Positions 1 through 9,470 of a DNA stretch of 64,000 nucleotides are shown here, one piece after another. How positions within the stretch are numbered: the first letter of the stretch is position 1; each line of letters begins with the position of its first letter. The position numbers were made by a program, and so were the translations under genes. Under the pieces are notes generated by a model. It worked only from the letters and a program-made list of their open reading frames with translations. It searched no databases and was not told the DNA's origin. The DNA is from Marinobacter piscis. GTDB taxonomy: Bacteria > Pseudomonadota > Gammaproteobacteria > Pseudomonadales > Oleiphilaceae. Location of the stretch: NCBI RefSeq assembly GCF_007671655.1, contig NZ_VCGX01000003.1, forward strand, positions 434,001 through 498,000. The letters run 5' to 3'.

Positions 1-1366
1 TCTGCCAGTTGGTGTCGTTCCAGTTGGCGTCCTCCGCGAAGAACTGCGAGAAGAACCAGTCAGCTGTCCCGCGTGGGCTGGAATACGACATACTCCAGGG
101 GCGCTTCATCCACACGTTTTCCCAGTAACCATCAGCTGGTTCACGCTTAACGTTAATATCGATGCCAGCTTTGGCTGCGTGTTCCCGATAGATAACGGCC
201 GCATCAACAGCACCGGTAAACACTGCGTCGGAGGTGCTCAGGTCTACAGAAAGTGAGTTATAGCCTGCTTTTTTGAGGTAGTGACGAGCCTTGTCAGGGT
301 CGTATTGGCGCTGAGGAAGGTCGGCGTAATTGAGGTATGAAGCGCCGATTGGCTGATCATTCGCCAGGCGGCCATAGCCTTTCAGAACACGATCTACAAT
401 GTCCTGGCGGTCAATCGCGTGCTTGAGGGCCAGCCGTACGTTGTTATCGTTAAACGGTTTGGCCTGGGTATCCATGGCAAAGTAATAGATCTGGTCGCTG
501 TCGACGTTGTTGATGCTGAGGTTCGGGTCCATTTTCAACAGGTTGACGGTTTTCAGGTCCACCCTGTCCATCGCATCAATCTGCCCGGTCCGCAGAGCGT
601 TGGTGCGTGCTGCAGCGTCGGTAATAGCAAGGAATGAGACCTTATCGAACCACGCCCGGCCAGACTTCCAGTAATCCGGGTTACGGGTAACCACGGCTTC
701 CACACCTGGCTCCAGCTTCTCCAGAATGTAGCCACCTGTACCAATGCCGGCATTGGGATCAACCTTGCCATCGGTCGCCGGCATAATCGCCATATGGTAG
801 TCCGACGTAATGGCAGGGAAGTCAGCGTTTGCGGCTTTCAGATTAAATATGACTGTGTGCGTACCGTCAGTTTCGATGCTTTCAATCGGATCGACAATAC
901 CTTTGGCAGCAGACTGGGACTTTTCGCCCCGGTGATGGTTGAAAGTAGCGACTACGTCGGCTGCTTCCAGCGGCTTGCCATTATGGAACGTGATGCCTTT
1001 ACGCAGCTTGAATGCCCATCGCGCTGCGTCGGGGGCCGGCTCCCAGCTTTCCGCCAGTTCACCAATCAGCTCACCCTCAGGCGTGACTTCGGTCAGGTAG
1101 TTGTAGATCGCAAAGCCTACGCTTTGCATGAACACGTCAGAGAATCTGGCCGGGTCAAGACTGTCTGTTGTGGAACCACGGGAAAGGCCCAGGCGGAAAT
1201 GACCGCCTCGCTTGGGCGATGGGGAAGGGGTGCTACCAAAAGCAGGCAGTGCAAATGCGCCTGCTGTTGCTGAAACAATACCCAGTGCCGCAGCACTTTT
1301 CATAAAACCACGCCGCGACAGCATGCCGTTACGGGCATGTTGATCCAAATGCTTACTATCAGTCAT
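1..1366 (-). CDS. Peptide-type ABC transporter substrate-binding protein (C-terminus outside window)
   Basis: Periplasmic solute-binding protein of family 5 (dipeptide/oligopeptide/nickel type), which would deliver a ligand to an inner-membrane ABC permease. The reading frame starts at the ATG at 1366 and stays open to the window edge, so only about 455 residues are visible. The N-terminus carries a twin-arginine signal (SRRGFMK at residues 18-24) followed by an Ala-rich hydrophobic stretch, so Tat export is likely. Typical family-5 wording is visible: a DSLDPARFSD segment, a WAFKLRKGITFHNGKP segment and a late ALKHAIDR segment. The rest of the transporter would lie left of the window. A perfect FNR/Anr-type box sits about 90 bp upstream of the start. 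The ligand cannot be told from the sequence. Confidence 0.9.
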   Translation of the reverse strand, partial: MTDSKHLDQHARNGMLSRRGFMKSAAALGIVSATAGAFALPAFGSTPSPSPKRGGHFRLGLSRGSTTDSLDPARFSDVFMQSVGFAIYNYLTEVTPEGELIGELAESWEPAPDAARWAFKLRKGITFHNGKPLEAADVVATFNHHRGEKSQSAAKGIVDPIESIETDGTHTVIFNLKAANADFPAITSDYHMAIMPATDGKVDPNAGIGTGGYILEKLEPGVEAVVTRNPDYWKSGRAWFDKVSFLAITDAAARTNALRTGQIDAMDRVDLKTVNLLKMDPNLSINNVDSDQIYYFAMDTQAKPFNDNNVRLALKHAIDRQDIVDRVLKGYGRLANDQPIGASYLNYADLPQRQYDPDKARHYLKKAGYNSLSVDLSTSDAVFTGAVDAAVIYREHAAKAGIDINVKREPADGYWENVWMKRPWSMSYSSPRGTADWFFSQFFAEDANWNDTNWQ

Positions 1367-1456
1367 GCAAATACCCTTGCTTGTGTTGTGCGAAAATCAC
1401 GAGAGCAGGGCTGGGTTTGTGCGTGCGGCAGACAAGTTGTTCAAGTTGACCAGATA

Positions 1457-1470
1457 TTGATCTGTATCAA
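1457..1470. promoter_or_regulatory. Perfect FNR/Anr-type operator (TTGAT-N4-ATCAA)
   Basis: The 14-mer TTGATCTGTATCAA matches the FNR/Anr consensus at all ten defined positions. It lies between the divergent binding-protein gene (start 1366, 86 bp away) and the FUSC gene (start 1613, 142 bp away). The distances fit control of the binding-protein gene better. Function is inferred from the motif only. Confidence 0.6.
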
Positions 1471-1612
1471 ACGACGAGCACATCTTAGTGATTGGCGTGC
1501 CAAAGTCAAGACGGCTTGCAATTCTGTTTCGGGTGTCAATTTAGCTGGCTAGCTAATAATATGTGCGGCTCCGGCGACGTGTGTCTGTTATCTGCTTTTA
1601 AGGTTTTTGCGA

Positions 1613-2710
1613 ATGAAAAAGGTTTCCAAGCGCAGGTTTACACTCCGCCTGCTTCTCAATCGACATCAGATCAGCGAAAGCGTGGCGTTGTCGCCTCAAC
1701 CGGGACGGCGTAATTCCATGCTGGCGGGGTTGCAGGTGGCCATAACTGCATTGATCGCGTTGCCACTGATACAGTTATCGCCGTACTCGCATCTGATTGG
1801 TTTTGCATCTCTTGGTACCCTGGTTGCACTTTTCGGCCGGTTTGCGCCCAGGGCGAAGCGTGGCTGGATTGTTTTCCTGTGCCTGCTGTGTCAGAGCCTC
1901 ACGGTGTTTTCTATGTCCACCGCGGTATGGGCCGGAGTGCCGGTGGAAGGGCAGCTTCTGTTGTTGGCGCTGATGTGCGGAATACTGTTTTATCTGGTTA
2001 CGGCGGGAGATTTCGGGCCACCCGGGGCGTTGATCTTTGTGTTCGCCGCCAGTGTGTCTATGGCCGAGGTAGACTCCTTTACGCTGGTTTTACAGCGAAC
2101 AGCTGCGACCGCCGTGGCGGCAATGCTTGCCTGGTGTGTATGCATGGTCACGGAGATATTACGAGAGCGCTCGTTCAGCGCTGAAGTGCCCGCTGGCGGG
2201 GCACAGTCGCTGCGCAAACAAGCGGTTGCGGTTACACGAATTATCATAGGTTCAGGGGTGGCAGGATTTATTGCCTACGGCTATGGCGGCCAGTATCCCG
2301 GTTGGGCTGCCATGGGTGCCGTTGCCGTTTTACAGGGGGCGCATTTGCACATCACCATGAACCGTGCCCTGCAACGATCGGTTGGAAATATAGTGGGAGC
2401 AACTCTGGCCGGGGCGATTTTGCTGATGGAGCCTTCTATATGGACAGTGATTTTTCTGGTCTCATTTTTATGTTTTGCCACCGAGGTCATTATTGGCTCC
2501 AATTACGGCCTCGGGCAAATTCTGGTTACCCCTATGGCACTGTTTATGAGCTATCTGGCCATGCCGGAGTTTGCCGGGGTGGCCATGGCGCAAGAGAGGG
2601 TGCTTGATACGGTGACAGGAGCGGCTACCGGGATGATATTTGCGGTCGCATTCTCCACCATGGACGACCGGCGATACCTGGCACGCCACCATGTAAAGCG
2701 GCGCCGGTAG
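1613..2710 (+). CDS. FUSC-family (fusaric acid resistance-like) inner-membrane protein
   Basis: Integral membrane protein of 365 residues resembling the FUSC/aromatic-acid exporter (AaeB-like) group. It shows about ten hydrophobic segments in two repeats separated by a charged stretch near residues 180-200, as in other short FUSC proteins. It lacks the long cytoplasmic domain of AaeB. The ATG at 1613 is preferred over an in-frame TTG two codons earlier because AAGG lies 9 bases upstream. It is divergent from the binding-protein gene and convergent with the permease gene at 2763, with a hairpin between. Substrate and direction of transport are unknown; efflux of organic acids is only the family's usual role. 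Confidence 0.75.
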   Translation: MKKVSKRRFTLRLLLNRHQISESVALSPQPGRRNSMLAGLQVAITALIALPLIQLSPYSHLIGFASLGTLVALFGRFAPRAKRGWIVFLCLLCQSLTVFSMSTAVWAGVPVEGQLLLLALMCGILFYLVTAGDFGPPGALIFVFAASVSMAEVDSFTLVLQRTAATAVAAMLAWCVCMVTEILRERSFSAEVPAGGAQSLRKQAVAVTRIIIGSGVAGFIAYGYGGQYPGWAAMGAVAVLQGAHLHITMNRALQRSVGNIVGATLAGAILLMEPSIWTVIFLVSFLCFATEVIIGSNYGLGQILVTPMALFMSYLAMPEFAGVAMAQERVLDTVTGAATGMIFAVAFSTMDDRRYLARHHVKRRR

Positions 2711-2725
2711 GCGTATACGAAAGCC

Positions 2726-2751
2726 TCCCGTCAGGGCCTGGCCTGACGGGA
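2726..2751. terminator. Hairpin between convergent genes, probable bidirectional terminator
   Basis: A perfect 10-bp stem (TCCCGTCAGG / CCTGACGGGA) with a 6-base loop lies 15 bp after the FUSC stop and just before the stop of the convergent permease. There is no strong T-run on either side, so terminator activity is inferred. Confidence 0.6.
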
Positions 2752-2762
2752 CACCGACTGCT

Positions 2763-4166
2763 TTAAGTGCTGGCTGTCCTCTCAGGCAGAGAGATAAGGG
2801 TATACAGAAGTGCGGTTAGTGCAATTGTCGGGTACACGGCCCCGACATTGTCTGTCAGAACCTTTATCTCGGACATAAACAGAAAAGCCGCAACGCCAAT
2901 AGCCCAGACGCCGATTGCCTTCAAGTTTACACCTTTGAAGTACCAGTATTTCCCACCAACTGTCTCCATAGCTGAGACATCGTAGGTTCTTCTTCTGATG
3001 ATAAAGTAGTCTGCCAGAAGAACACCGAGTAAAGCGCTCAATGCCATTCCTACATTACCAAGAAACCACATAAACGCAGCCAGGAAGCTATCCATGTAGA
3101 TAGGTATTGCCATAAGTAATGATGAGAGAATGGTAACCATCCAGATAGAATGCAGAGGCTTAATCTTCTTGGTTATGTTGGTAACGGATATGCCTGCGGC
3201 CATCAGGTTAACAACGTTTGTTGTTACGCTGGCCACAATGATAAGCAGAAGAGCTACCCAGCCCAGCCCCATTCCACTCACCAGAGAGCTTGGATCCGAG
3301 TTGTCGGGGTTGAAATTTCCGGTGGCCAGGGCAACGCCAATCGTCGCAACAACACCCACAAAGATGAACCACACCAGAGACACGGTAGCACCGATAAGAG
3401 GCGCTAATGTTGCGGATCTGGGTGTTCTTGTGTAACGGGTGAACTCCGCGATACCCAGCACCCAGGCAAGGCTGAATGCTGCCATAATATCAACGGCCTC
3501 GCCGATAGGCATGGCGTTTTCCGGAGAGGGTCTCCATGCAATAATGTCAGCCAGAGAGTTTTCCTCGAACACAATAAAGGTCACCAGACCGCCCAGTGAC
3601 AATATAATAATAACCCCGATTCTCTCTACCAGCTTTATGGATTTCCGGCCCAGGGAGATTGCAATGAGATTAAGAATGCTCATGATAATAACGCCGAGCA
3701 CGACAGGGCCGGTACTGCCTGGCTCGCCAAAAGGAGGCCAGCCGAACAGAGAGTGGAATATATAGCTCATTGAAATGACAGCGATAAAGGTATTCACAAC
3801 CGTCCAGCCTGTGAACACAATCGTGTTCAGGATGGTTGGCAGGGCACTGCCTTTGATGCCGAACGCAGGCCGCGTGAGCGCCATGGTTGATACGCCCACT
3901 TTGAAGCCCATAATGCCCACCAGGGCAAGGATGGCATAAGCTATGGGGTTGGCAATTAAAGCCACCATGATTGCACCGCCAAACGTCGCACTTGCAACCG
4001 AGCCCCCCAGATACCAGGAGGCGTTATTGGTGTTGGCTCCGAACCAGAGAAAGACCATGTCCCAGAACCCCATGTCGCGCTGTGCCATGGGAACCTGTTC
4101 CGTCGCATAGTATTCAATCGTTTCATTGCTTACATGTGGACTGCTTTCTTTTTCATCACTCAGCAA
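2763..4166 (-). CDS. NCS1-family cytosine/purine/hydantoin-type permease
   Basis: A 467-residue transporter with about twelve membrane segments of the NCS1 (nucleobase:cation symporter-1, CodB-like) family. Family-typical features are the N-terminal WFGANTNNASWYLGG segment, the GFKVGVSTMALTRPAFG segment in the first transmembrane bundle, and the DYFIIRRRTYD loop near the C-terminus. It follows the amidohydrolase gene on the same strand by 52 bp, so the two are probably one transcript. The pairing suggests uptake of a nitrogen compound (pyrimidine, ureide or hydantoin derivative) that is then hydrolysed by the partner enzyme. The exact substrate cannot be read from sequence. Confidence 0.88.
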   Translation of the reverse strand: MLSDEKESSPHVSNETIEYYATEQVPMAQRDMGFWDMVFLWFGANTNNASWYLGGSVASATFGGAIMVALIANPIAYAILALVGIMGFKVGVSTMALTRPAFGIKGSALPTILNTIVFTGWTVVNTFIAVISMSYIFHSLFGWPPFGEPGSTGPVVLGVIIMSILNLIAISLGRKSIKLVERIGVIIILSLGGLVTFIVFEENSLADIIAWRPSPENAMPIGEAVDIMAAFSLAWVLGIAEFTRYTRTPRSATLAPLIGATVSLVWFIFVGVVATIGVALATGNFNPDNSDPSSLVSGMGLGWVALLLIIVASVTTNVVNLMAAGISVTNITKKIKPLHSIWMVTILSSLLMAIPIYMDSFLAAFMWFLGNVGMALSALLGVLLADYFIIRRRTYDVSAMETVGGKYWYFKGVNLKAIGVWAIGVAAFLFMSEIKVLTDNVGAVYPTIALTALLYTLISLPERTAST

Positions 4167-4218
4167 ACTGTCTTCTCCAGTTCTTTTAGGTTTAAGGAAT
4201 AAACTACAATGTGGGTGT

Positions 4219-4884
4219 TCAGAGTTTTTCGTAGGTTTCTTTTAATTGGCTGGCAGGATACCCCAAGCTGTCGGGGTGTTTTGGTTTCCAGGTGTAATGA
4301 TCCTTGTTCTGAATTTTCTTTATAATATTGTTGGTGTCATATATATTGATATCGTAAATCCAGTTAGCCATGGTCACGACCGAAGACATATGGCTGCCCT
4401 CGCTGGTGCTTCCACAAATATCCTTTATAAGGTTTACCTGATAGTTTCTTGCATAGGCGTCAAACGCCGTGGTAAGTACGCAGACATCGGTAAGAACACC
4501 ACCTAATAATAAGTGTTTTACGCCCAAGCCTTTTAATACCATCTCCAGACTGGATTCAAAGAAACCACTATAACGATGTTTGTCTACAATAATGTCACTC
4601 TCTGACACAGGCAGTTCATCAGAGATTTTAATGTTATCGGAGTGGGAGTTGTAATAAACGGGGCTGCCTGAATCGTTTAATGGTTCACCGTCAGAAACGC
4701 CTACTGCATCGGCTCTGTTTATATGACGGGTATAGATTACGGGTATTCCGGCCTCACGGCAGGTATTAACCAACAGGGTAGCGTTTTTTAGAATGGTCTC
4801 CATGTTAGGCACATCTGATGTGCCTGGTTCATTCTGCAGATCGATTAGAAGTAATGCAGTGTTTTTGGTGTCAGGTTCTTCCAT
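4219..4884 (-). CDS. Isochorismatase-fold cysteine hydrolase (amidohydrolase)
   Basis: A 221-residue enzyme of the isochorismatase-like cysteine hydrolase superfamily, which includes nicotinamidase, N-carbamoylsarcosine amidase, RutB and biuret hydrolase. The expected triad is visible: Asp15 in LLLIDLQNEPG, Lys102 in VDKHRYSGFF and Cys135 in LTDVCVLTTAFDA, preceded by the cis-peptide GGV. The frame stays open to 5193, but family alignment starts at the Met at 4884, so that start is chosen; its ribosome site is weak. The gene looks more AT-rich than its neighbours, which may mean recent acquisition. It is first in an operon with the NCS1 permease, so amide or ureide nitrogen salvage is the likely role. 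Confidence 0.85.
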   Translation of the reverse strand: MEEPDTKNTALLLIDLQNEPGTSDVPNMETILKNATLLVNTCREAGIPVIYTRHINRADAVGVSDGEPLNDSGSPVYYNSHSDNIKISDELPVSESDIIVDKHRYSGFFESSLEMVLKGLGVKHLLLGGVLTDVCVLTTAFDAYARNYQVNLIKDICGSTSEGSHMSSVVTMANWIYDINIYDTNNIIKKIQNKDHYTWKPKHPDSLGYPASQLKETYEKL

Positions 4885-5085
4885 TATATAAGGTTCCGAG
4901 ATAATGAGTGCATACAAAGGCTGCCTCGAGTAGGCACAATTGGGTGGATATGGAAGGGTGGTTGCCGGTACCCTGCGCATCATACGCGAGAGCCGTGTGC
5001 CTTGCAGCCCGAATTGGTCCTTCATCCGGGTGTTCACGGTATACTCTGCGTTTTGGATACAACCTGTTGTTGTGGGGAAATCAGT

Positions 5086-8000
5086 TTGTCTGGCGAGACT
5101 GTAAGCTACGGATTGGAAAGCATCGTCCTGCACCATTCCTTCAAGCAAGTGAAAGGGCGCACCATCAAAATCGACTGCCGCGAGCGCACCCACCTGGGGG
5201 GCGTGAACGGCGCCGGCAAAACCTCAGTGTTGGCGTTGATTCCGGCATTTTACGGGGAAGAGCCGGAGCGGATTGTTACCAAGGCCTCTGGCAAGCTGTC
5301 CTTCCTGGACTATTATTTGCCCACCTTTCAAAGTCTGATCATCTTCGAATACCGCCGGCATAACGGGCTGCATTGTGCGGTGATGTACCGTCACTCCCAG
5401 GGCAAACCCTGTTACCGTTTTGTCGCCGGCTCTGCAGAGGAGACCTTTTTCTCGCCGGAGATCAAAGAGCTGCTGCAAAATGGTGCCAGTGCAGATGACG
5501 TGTTTGCAGCGTTGCGGCAGCGGGGCATCAAGCCCTCCAAAATGATTGATACCATTATCAATTACCGCGCCATTATTCAGCGCAATCAGAAGTTGCTGAA
5601 GCGGCTCCCGGCGGATGCCAGGTCGCTGCGCGCACTGGCGGCAGAGTTCGGGTTGGGTGACAGCGATACCCAGATGACCAATATCGAGCGGCTGACTCAT
5701 GTTGTGCTGAACAAACACCGGCTTCTCAGCAGTTTTAAAACCATGATCTGCGAGACCCAGTTTGAAAACATCCACCAGCACGCCAGACCCAGAGCCATTG
5801 ACCGCAAGGATCTGATTGCCGATATCCAGAGTCTGTCGGCGTTTGCGGGTGAGGAAGACAAGATTCGCGAATGCCTGCGAAAAGACGCAGAGCGCAGGGC
5901 GATACTGGAGCAAACCGATAAAACCGTTGCCAATCTTCTCGCCAGCGTTGAAGAGGCCCGGGAAAAAGCCAGCGAACTCAGCGATCAGAAAGAGTGGCTG
6001 GAAACAGAAAGGGCCGACAAACAGGCGGCGTTCGAAGCGTCGGATCAGCAACTGGCCCGTAAAATTGCCGATTACAACGCCAACTACGGCAACCTGGATG
6101 GGCAGGTGGCGGTTCTGTACCGGCAAAACGACAAGTATGAACGTGACGGATTGCCCGAGTTGGCCCAGAGCTTCGACAATCTGGCGGATTATCGTCAGCG
6201 TCTGGCCACTGCACAAGCGGATTATGATGACCTGACGGGCAAGGCCTCAGCCATTGAAGGTGAGTTTGATCGCGAAAAGCAGGCTATTCAGCACGAGCAT
6301 GAGAAGCATCAGGCGCAACGTCAGCAGCGCCTGAGAGAAGCCGAGAATGCACTCACCTCGGCGAAACACGCTTACGATCTGAAACTGAACTCGGTGGCGA
6401 CAGACAAGGTGGCCGCAGTCTCTGAATATAAAGATACTCGCGCCGCCGAGCGAACCGAACTGACCAGCGAGCAAGCCCGTTTGTCGGCATTGCGGGACAG
6501 CCCCGGCCAGACTGAAGCCGAGCAGAAAGAAATGGCGTTGGCGGAGCAGGCGTCTGAAGAAGCCGCCGAGCAGGTTGCGCTGGCGCATGAACATCGCCTG
6601 GAAGCCGGTCGCAAACGGGATCAGGCCGATCGCGACTGGAAAGCCGCTCAGGAGCAGGTTCTGCAGATGGACATAAAGGTCCAGGAGCTGGAGGACCGGT
6701 TTAACGAGTTGCAGAAGCAGATTATGCCGGAAGATGGCACCTGGTTGTCGCTGTTGAGAGCCGAAGACCCGGACTGGAGCCAGCATCTGGCGAAGGTGGT
6801 CAACCCGGCTTTGCTGCACCGCAAGGATCTGGCGCCGACACAGGATGCGGAGGCGGTAAAAACATCTGTTATGGGTTGGCAGTTGGCCTTAGACAACCTG
6901 CCGGTTCCGGATTTTGCGGCCTCCGAAGACGCCCTGCAGGCCCGCAGTCGCAGTCTCGACGAGGAACGCCAGGCCGCCATCAAACAGCGAACAGAGGTTG
7001 AACGCGAGGTCCGCCGTCGGCATGAAACCTTCAAAGAGCGTGCCGAGGCTGCCGATCGACTGGAAACCGAGTTTTTACTGGTTGAGCGCACCCGTACGAA
7101 CGCCGTCAATAAATTGGCGAATGTGCGGCTACGGGTGAAGGACGCTCAGGCCGAGCGGGCTGCACAGATCACCCGGGAACTGGAGACGGTTGAGCATAAG
7201 CTCAAAGCCTTTGATGAGCAAACCGGCGAGGGCATCCGCGAGGTGAAAGCCGGTTTTGAGCAGCAGCGTCAGGATATGCTGGGGCACTGGGCGGAGCAGC
7301 AAGCGCAGTTGCAATCGACCATCGACCAGCAAGCCGAGCTGATCGCTACGGCGGAGACGGATTACAAAGCGCGCCTTAAAAAGAAGCGGCAAATATACGA
7401 TCAGCGGCTCTCGGAAGAGGGCATTGATCCGAAAGTGGTGCGCGAAGCCCGGGAAACGCTGGCGAAACTCAGCGAAACCGTTGAAAACATCGTGGCCTCA
7501 GAAGATCAGGTGCGTGATTATCGCAAGTGGCGTGAACAGGAGTGGAGCCAGGTTGAGACGCTGACCGAGCAGGCAAACCAGGCAAAAGCCAGGTGCGAGG
7601 CAGCAACCCGCAAGCGAGAGGAACGTGAGCGTTCGTGGAAGGAGCAGGATAGTAAGCTGAAGGCGACCATTACCGAGCATCAGCAATCGGTCAAACGGCT
7701 TCGGGAGCAAATTGAAGCCGCAGCAACCGTACTTAAACACTTCCCGGGCGAAACTCTGGCCGAGGGCTTTCCGGGCAACATGGCCGACCTGACCCAGGAG
7801 CTTCAGGGGACGTTCCAGAAGCTGGAACAGTTGCGCAAAACGGTGATTGGCACCTTTGATCAGGCGACCGCAATCCTGAACCGGTATGACAACACCCAGA
7901 TCCAGCAAGCCTGGCAGAAACTGTCTGCTCACCGACGCGGCCAGATGGGTGGTGATGCGGTGCCGGATTACGAAGAAAGCTTCAAACTGGCCCGGGTGCC

Positions 8001-8838
8001 GGACCTGCGCGAACTGCTGGATACCGATATCCCGCAGTTACGGAGCGCGTTGATTGATCAGTTTGTCTCTGAAGCCGGCAGTCTGGTGAAGTATTTTGAC
8101 AGCCTGGAAGTCATGGCGCGGGAAGTGAAAGCAGTGTCCAGTTTACTGAAGCGAAAAATCAACACCGATCAGCAGATCGACAGCCTGAGCGATATTCAGG
8201 TGGTGCTTGAGCCCAGAATCTATGAGGACGAGACCTGGCAGCCGTTGAAAGAATTTGTGGAGCAATGGCAAAACTGGATCCATACGAACCGTCGTTCCTT
8301 GCCGAGCGATGCGATTGTCCGGCGCTTTAAACTGGTCACCGACACCCTCAGCGACGCCAAGGTAAAAGAGAGCGTCGAATCCATGATTGATATGCGCCTG
8401 GAAATGAAAGAAAACGACCGGCAGGTGGTGATTCGTACCGATGCGGACTTCCTGTCGGCCAGTTCCACCGGCCTGACGTATCTGGCCATCATGACCGTGT
8501 TTATGGGGCTGACCCGTTACCTGTGCCCGGATTTCAACACCCGCATCACCTGGCCCATTGACGAACTGGCCACTCTCAGCCCCAACAATATTTCTCACCT
8601 GTCGGATATGCTGGAGGCCAACAACCTCACCATGATCTCGGCCTGCCCGAAACTGGACAGAAGCCTGCGCAAGTTCTTTGAAAACAAGATCTCACTCAAG
8701 CAGGGCCGGGTTCACACCTACGAATCGTCGCAAAGCACCGGAAAACACAGCGAGATGTTCGCACGGGTGAGCCAGGATGCGCAGCCTTCCCAGGCCGGAC
8801 TTTTTGCAGACAGCCTGTCAGGAGGAGCCAAGTCATGA
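5086..8838 (+). CDS. jetC: Wadjet-type SMC ATPase JetC (MksB/MukB-like)
   Basis: Large SMC-like ATPase, the motor of a Wadjet/MksBEFG complex that in studied systems extrudes DNA loops and selects circular plasmids for cleavage. The N-terminal head has a Walker A motif GVNGAGKTS with Lys45. Long coiled coils with many Glu/Gln/Arg/Ala fill about residues 250-590 and 650-980, split by a globular hinge-like part around residues 580-640. The C-terminal head holds an SSTGLTYLAIMTVF signature-like segment and a Walker B (WPIDELATLS). The frame is open from 5002, but TTG at 5086 is the better start: GGGGA lies 7 bases upstream and the family's YGLESIVL begins a few residues later, giving 1250 residues. 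It overlaps jetB by 4 bases (ATGA). A TATACT at 5040-5045 could be a -10 box, but no good -35 was seen. Confidence 0.88.
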   Translation: MSGETVSYGLESIVLHHSFKQVKGRTIKIDCRERTHLGGVNGAGKTSVLALIPAFYGEEPERIVTKASGKLSFLDYYLPTFQSLIIFEYRRHNGLHCAVMYRHSQGKPCYRFVAGSAEETFFSPEIKELLQNGASADDVFAALRQRGIKPSKMIDTIINYRAIIQRNQKLLKRLPADARSLRALAAEFGLGDSDTQMTNIERLTHVVLNKHRLLSSFKTMICETQFENIHQHARPRAIDRKDLIADIQSLSAFAGEEDKIRECLRKDAERRAILEQTDKTVANLLASVEEAREKASELSDQKEWLETERADKQAAFEASDQQLARKIADYNANYGNLDGQVAVLYRQNDKYERDGLPELAQSFDNLADYRQRLATAQADYDDLTGKASAIEGEFDREKQAIQHEHEKHQAQRQQRLREAENALTSAKHAYDLKLNSVATDKVAAVSEYKDTRAAERTELTSEQARLSALRDSPGQTEAEQKEMALAEQASEEAAEQVALAHEHRLEAGRKRDQADRDWKAAQEQVLQMDIKVQELEDRFNELQKQIMPEDGTWLSLLRAEDPDWSQHLAKVVNPALLHRKDLAPTQDAEAVKTSVMGWQLALDNLPVPDFAASEDALQARSRSLDEERQAAIKQRTEVEREVRRRHETFKERAEAADRLETEFLLVERTRTNAVNKLANVRLRVKDAQAERAAQITRELETVEHKLKAFDEQTGEGIREVKAGFEQQRQDMLGHWAEQQAQLQSTIDQQAELIATAETDYKARLKKKRQIYDQRLSEEGIDPKVVREARETLAKLSETVENIVASEDQVRDYRKWREQEWSQVETLTEQANQAKARCEAATRKREERERSWKEQDSKLKATITEHQQSVKRLREQIEAAATVLKHFPGETLAEGFPGNMADLTQELQGTFQKLEQLRKTVIGTFDQATAILNRYDNTQIQQAWQKLSAHRRGQMGGDAVPDYEESFKLARVPDLRELLDTDIPQLRSALIDQFVSEAGSLVKYFDSLEVMAREVKAVSSLLKRKINTDQQIDSLSDIQVVLEPRIYEDETWQPLKEFVEQWQNWIHTNRRSLPSDAIVRRFKLVTDTLSDAKVKESVESMIDMRLEMKENDRQVVIRTDADFLSASSTGLTYLAIMTVFMGLTRYLCPDFNTRITWPIDELATLSPNNISHLSDMLEANNLTMISACPKLDRSLRKFFENKISLKQGRVHTYESSQSTGKHSEMFARVSQDAQPSQAGLFADSLSGGAKS

Positions 8839-9470
8839 GTAACCCTTTATTTGAGCGCACGGTAACCGCGCTGCTGCAGGAACGGGTGATCTGCGAAGTC
8901 AGTGATGATGAGTTGTACAACTACCTGCTGATGCCTGGAAACCAGGACGCCGTAAACCGTTTTCTGGGACAGATTAACCGCACACTGCGGCAAACCAGCG
9001 CCCACGATGCCTTTGTGTGTGCTTATCAGGATGTTTCCGATGCCGATACCAAAGAGGCGATCCGGCAGCAGTTCCGGGAAGTGGCCAACAACCTTGAAGC
9101 CTTTGTGCAGTTTCTACGGCTGGTGATGATGCTGGAAGCCAATGAACGCCCGGTGCTGCCCGGCGACAAGCTGTCGGAAGGGCACATACTGGATCGCATT
9201 GCTGCCGCGCCGGCGCTGGAAGCCAGGCTCAGATCACTGGCCGAGAAGAGAGTCTTCCACACCAAGCGCTCGGATTCCGCCGGTCAGATCCGTTCGGTGC
9301 TTTCCAGCCTGGAAAAAATGGGCTACCTGAAGCCTATAGGCACCAGTGGCAGCCTGTACCGGGCCACTGGCCGCTGGAGCTGGCTGTACGATGCCATGAC
9401 CTTCATTCAGACCCACGAAGGCATTCAGGGGGCTGAAGACACCGATTCCGAGCAAATGAGGTTGCACTGA
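8835..9470 (+). CDS. jetB: Wadjet protein JetB (MksE/MukE-like)
   Basis: A 211-residue protein in the position and size of JetB/MksE (DUF4194-like), the winged-helix subunit that bridges the kleisin and the SMC heads. The middle is a helical segment (residues 60-115), followed by a wing-type region with SAGQIRSVLSSLEKMGYLKP near residues 153-173, as in MukE-like proteins. Its start overlaps the jetC stop (ATGA) and its stop overlaps the jetA start (TGATG), so translation is coupled. Family assignment rests on context, length and the winged-helix pattern; the sequence itself is weakly conserved in this family. Confidence 0.8.
   Translation: MSNPLFERTVTALLQERVICEVSDDELYNYLLMPGNQDAVNRFLGQINRTLRQTSAHDAFVCAYQDVSDADTKEAIRQQFREVANNLEAFVQFLRLVMMLEANERPVLPGDKLSEGHILDRIAAAPALEARLRSLAEKRVFHTKRSDSAGQIRSVLSSLEKMGYLKPIGTSGSLYRATGRWSWLYDAMTFIQTHEGIQGAEDTDSEQMRLH

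Noticed and set aside
4908..5363. 151-residue plus-strand frame across the jetC start
   Set aside because: Overlaps the clear Walker A coding frame and has no homology features.
5224..6216. 330-residue open frame on the minus strand inside jetC
   Set aside because: It is antisense to the SMC head and coil coding sequence, has no family signal and no ribosome site; a frame-shadow of a GC-rich gene.
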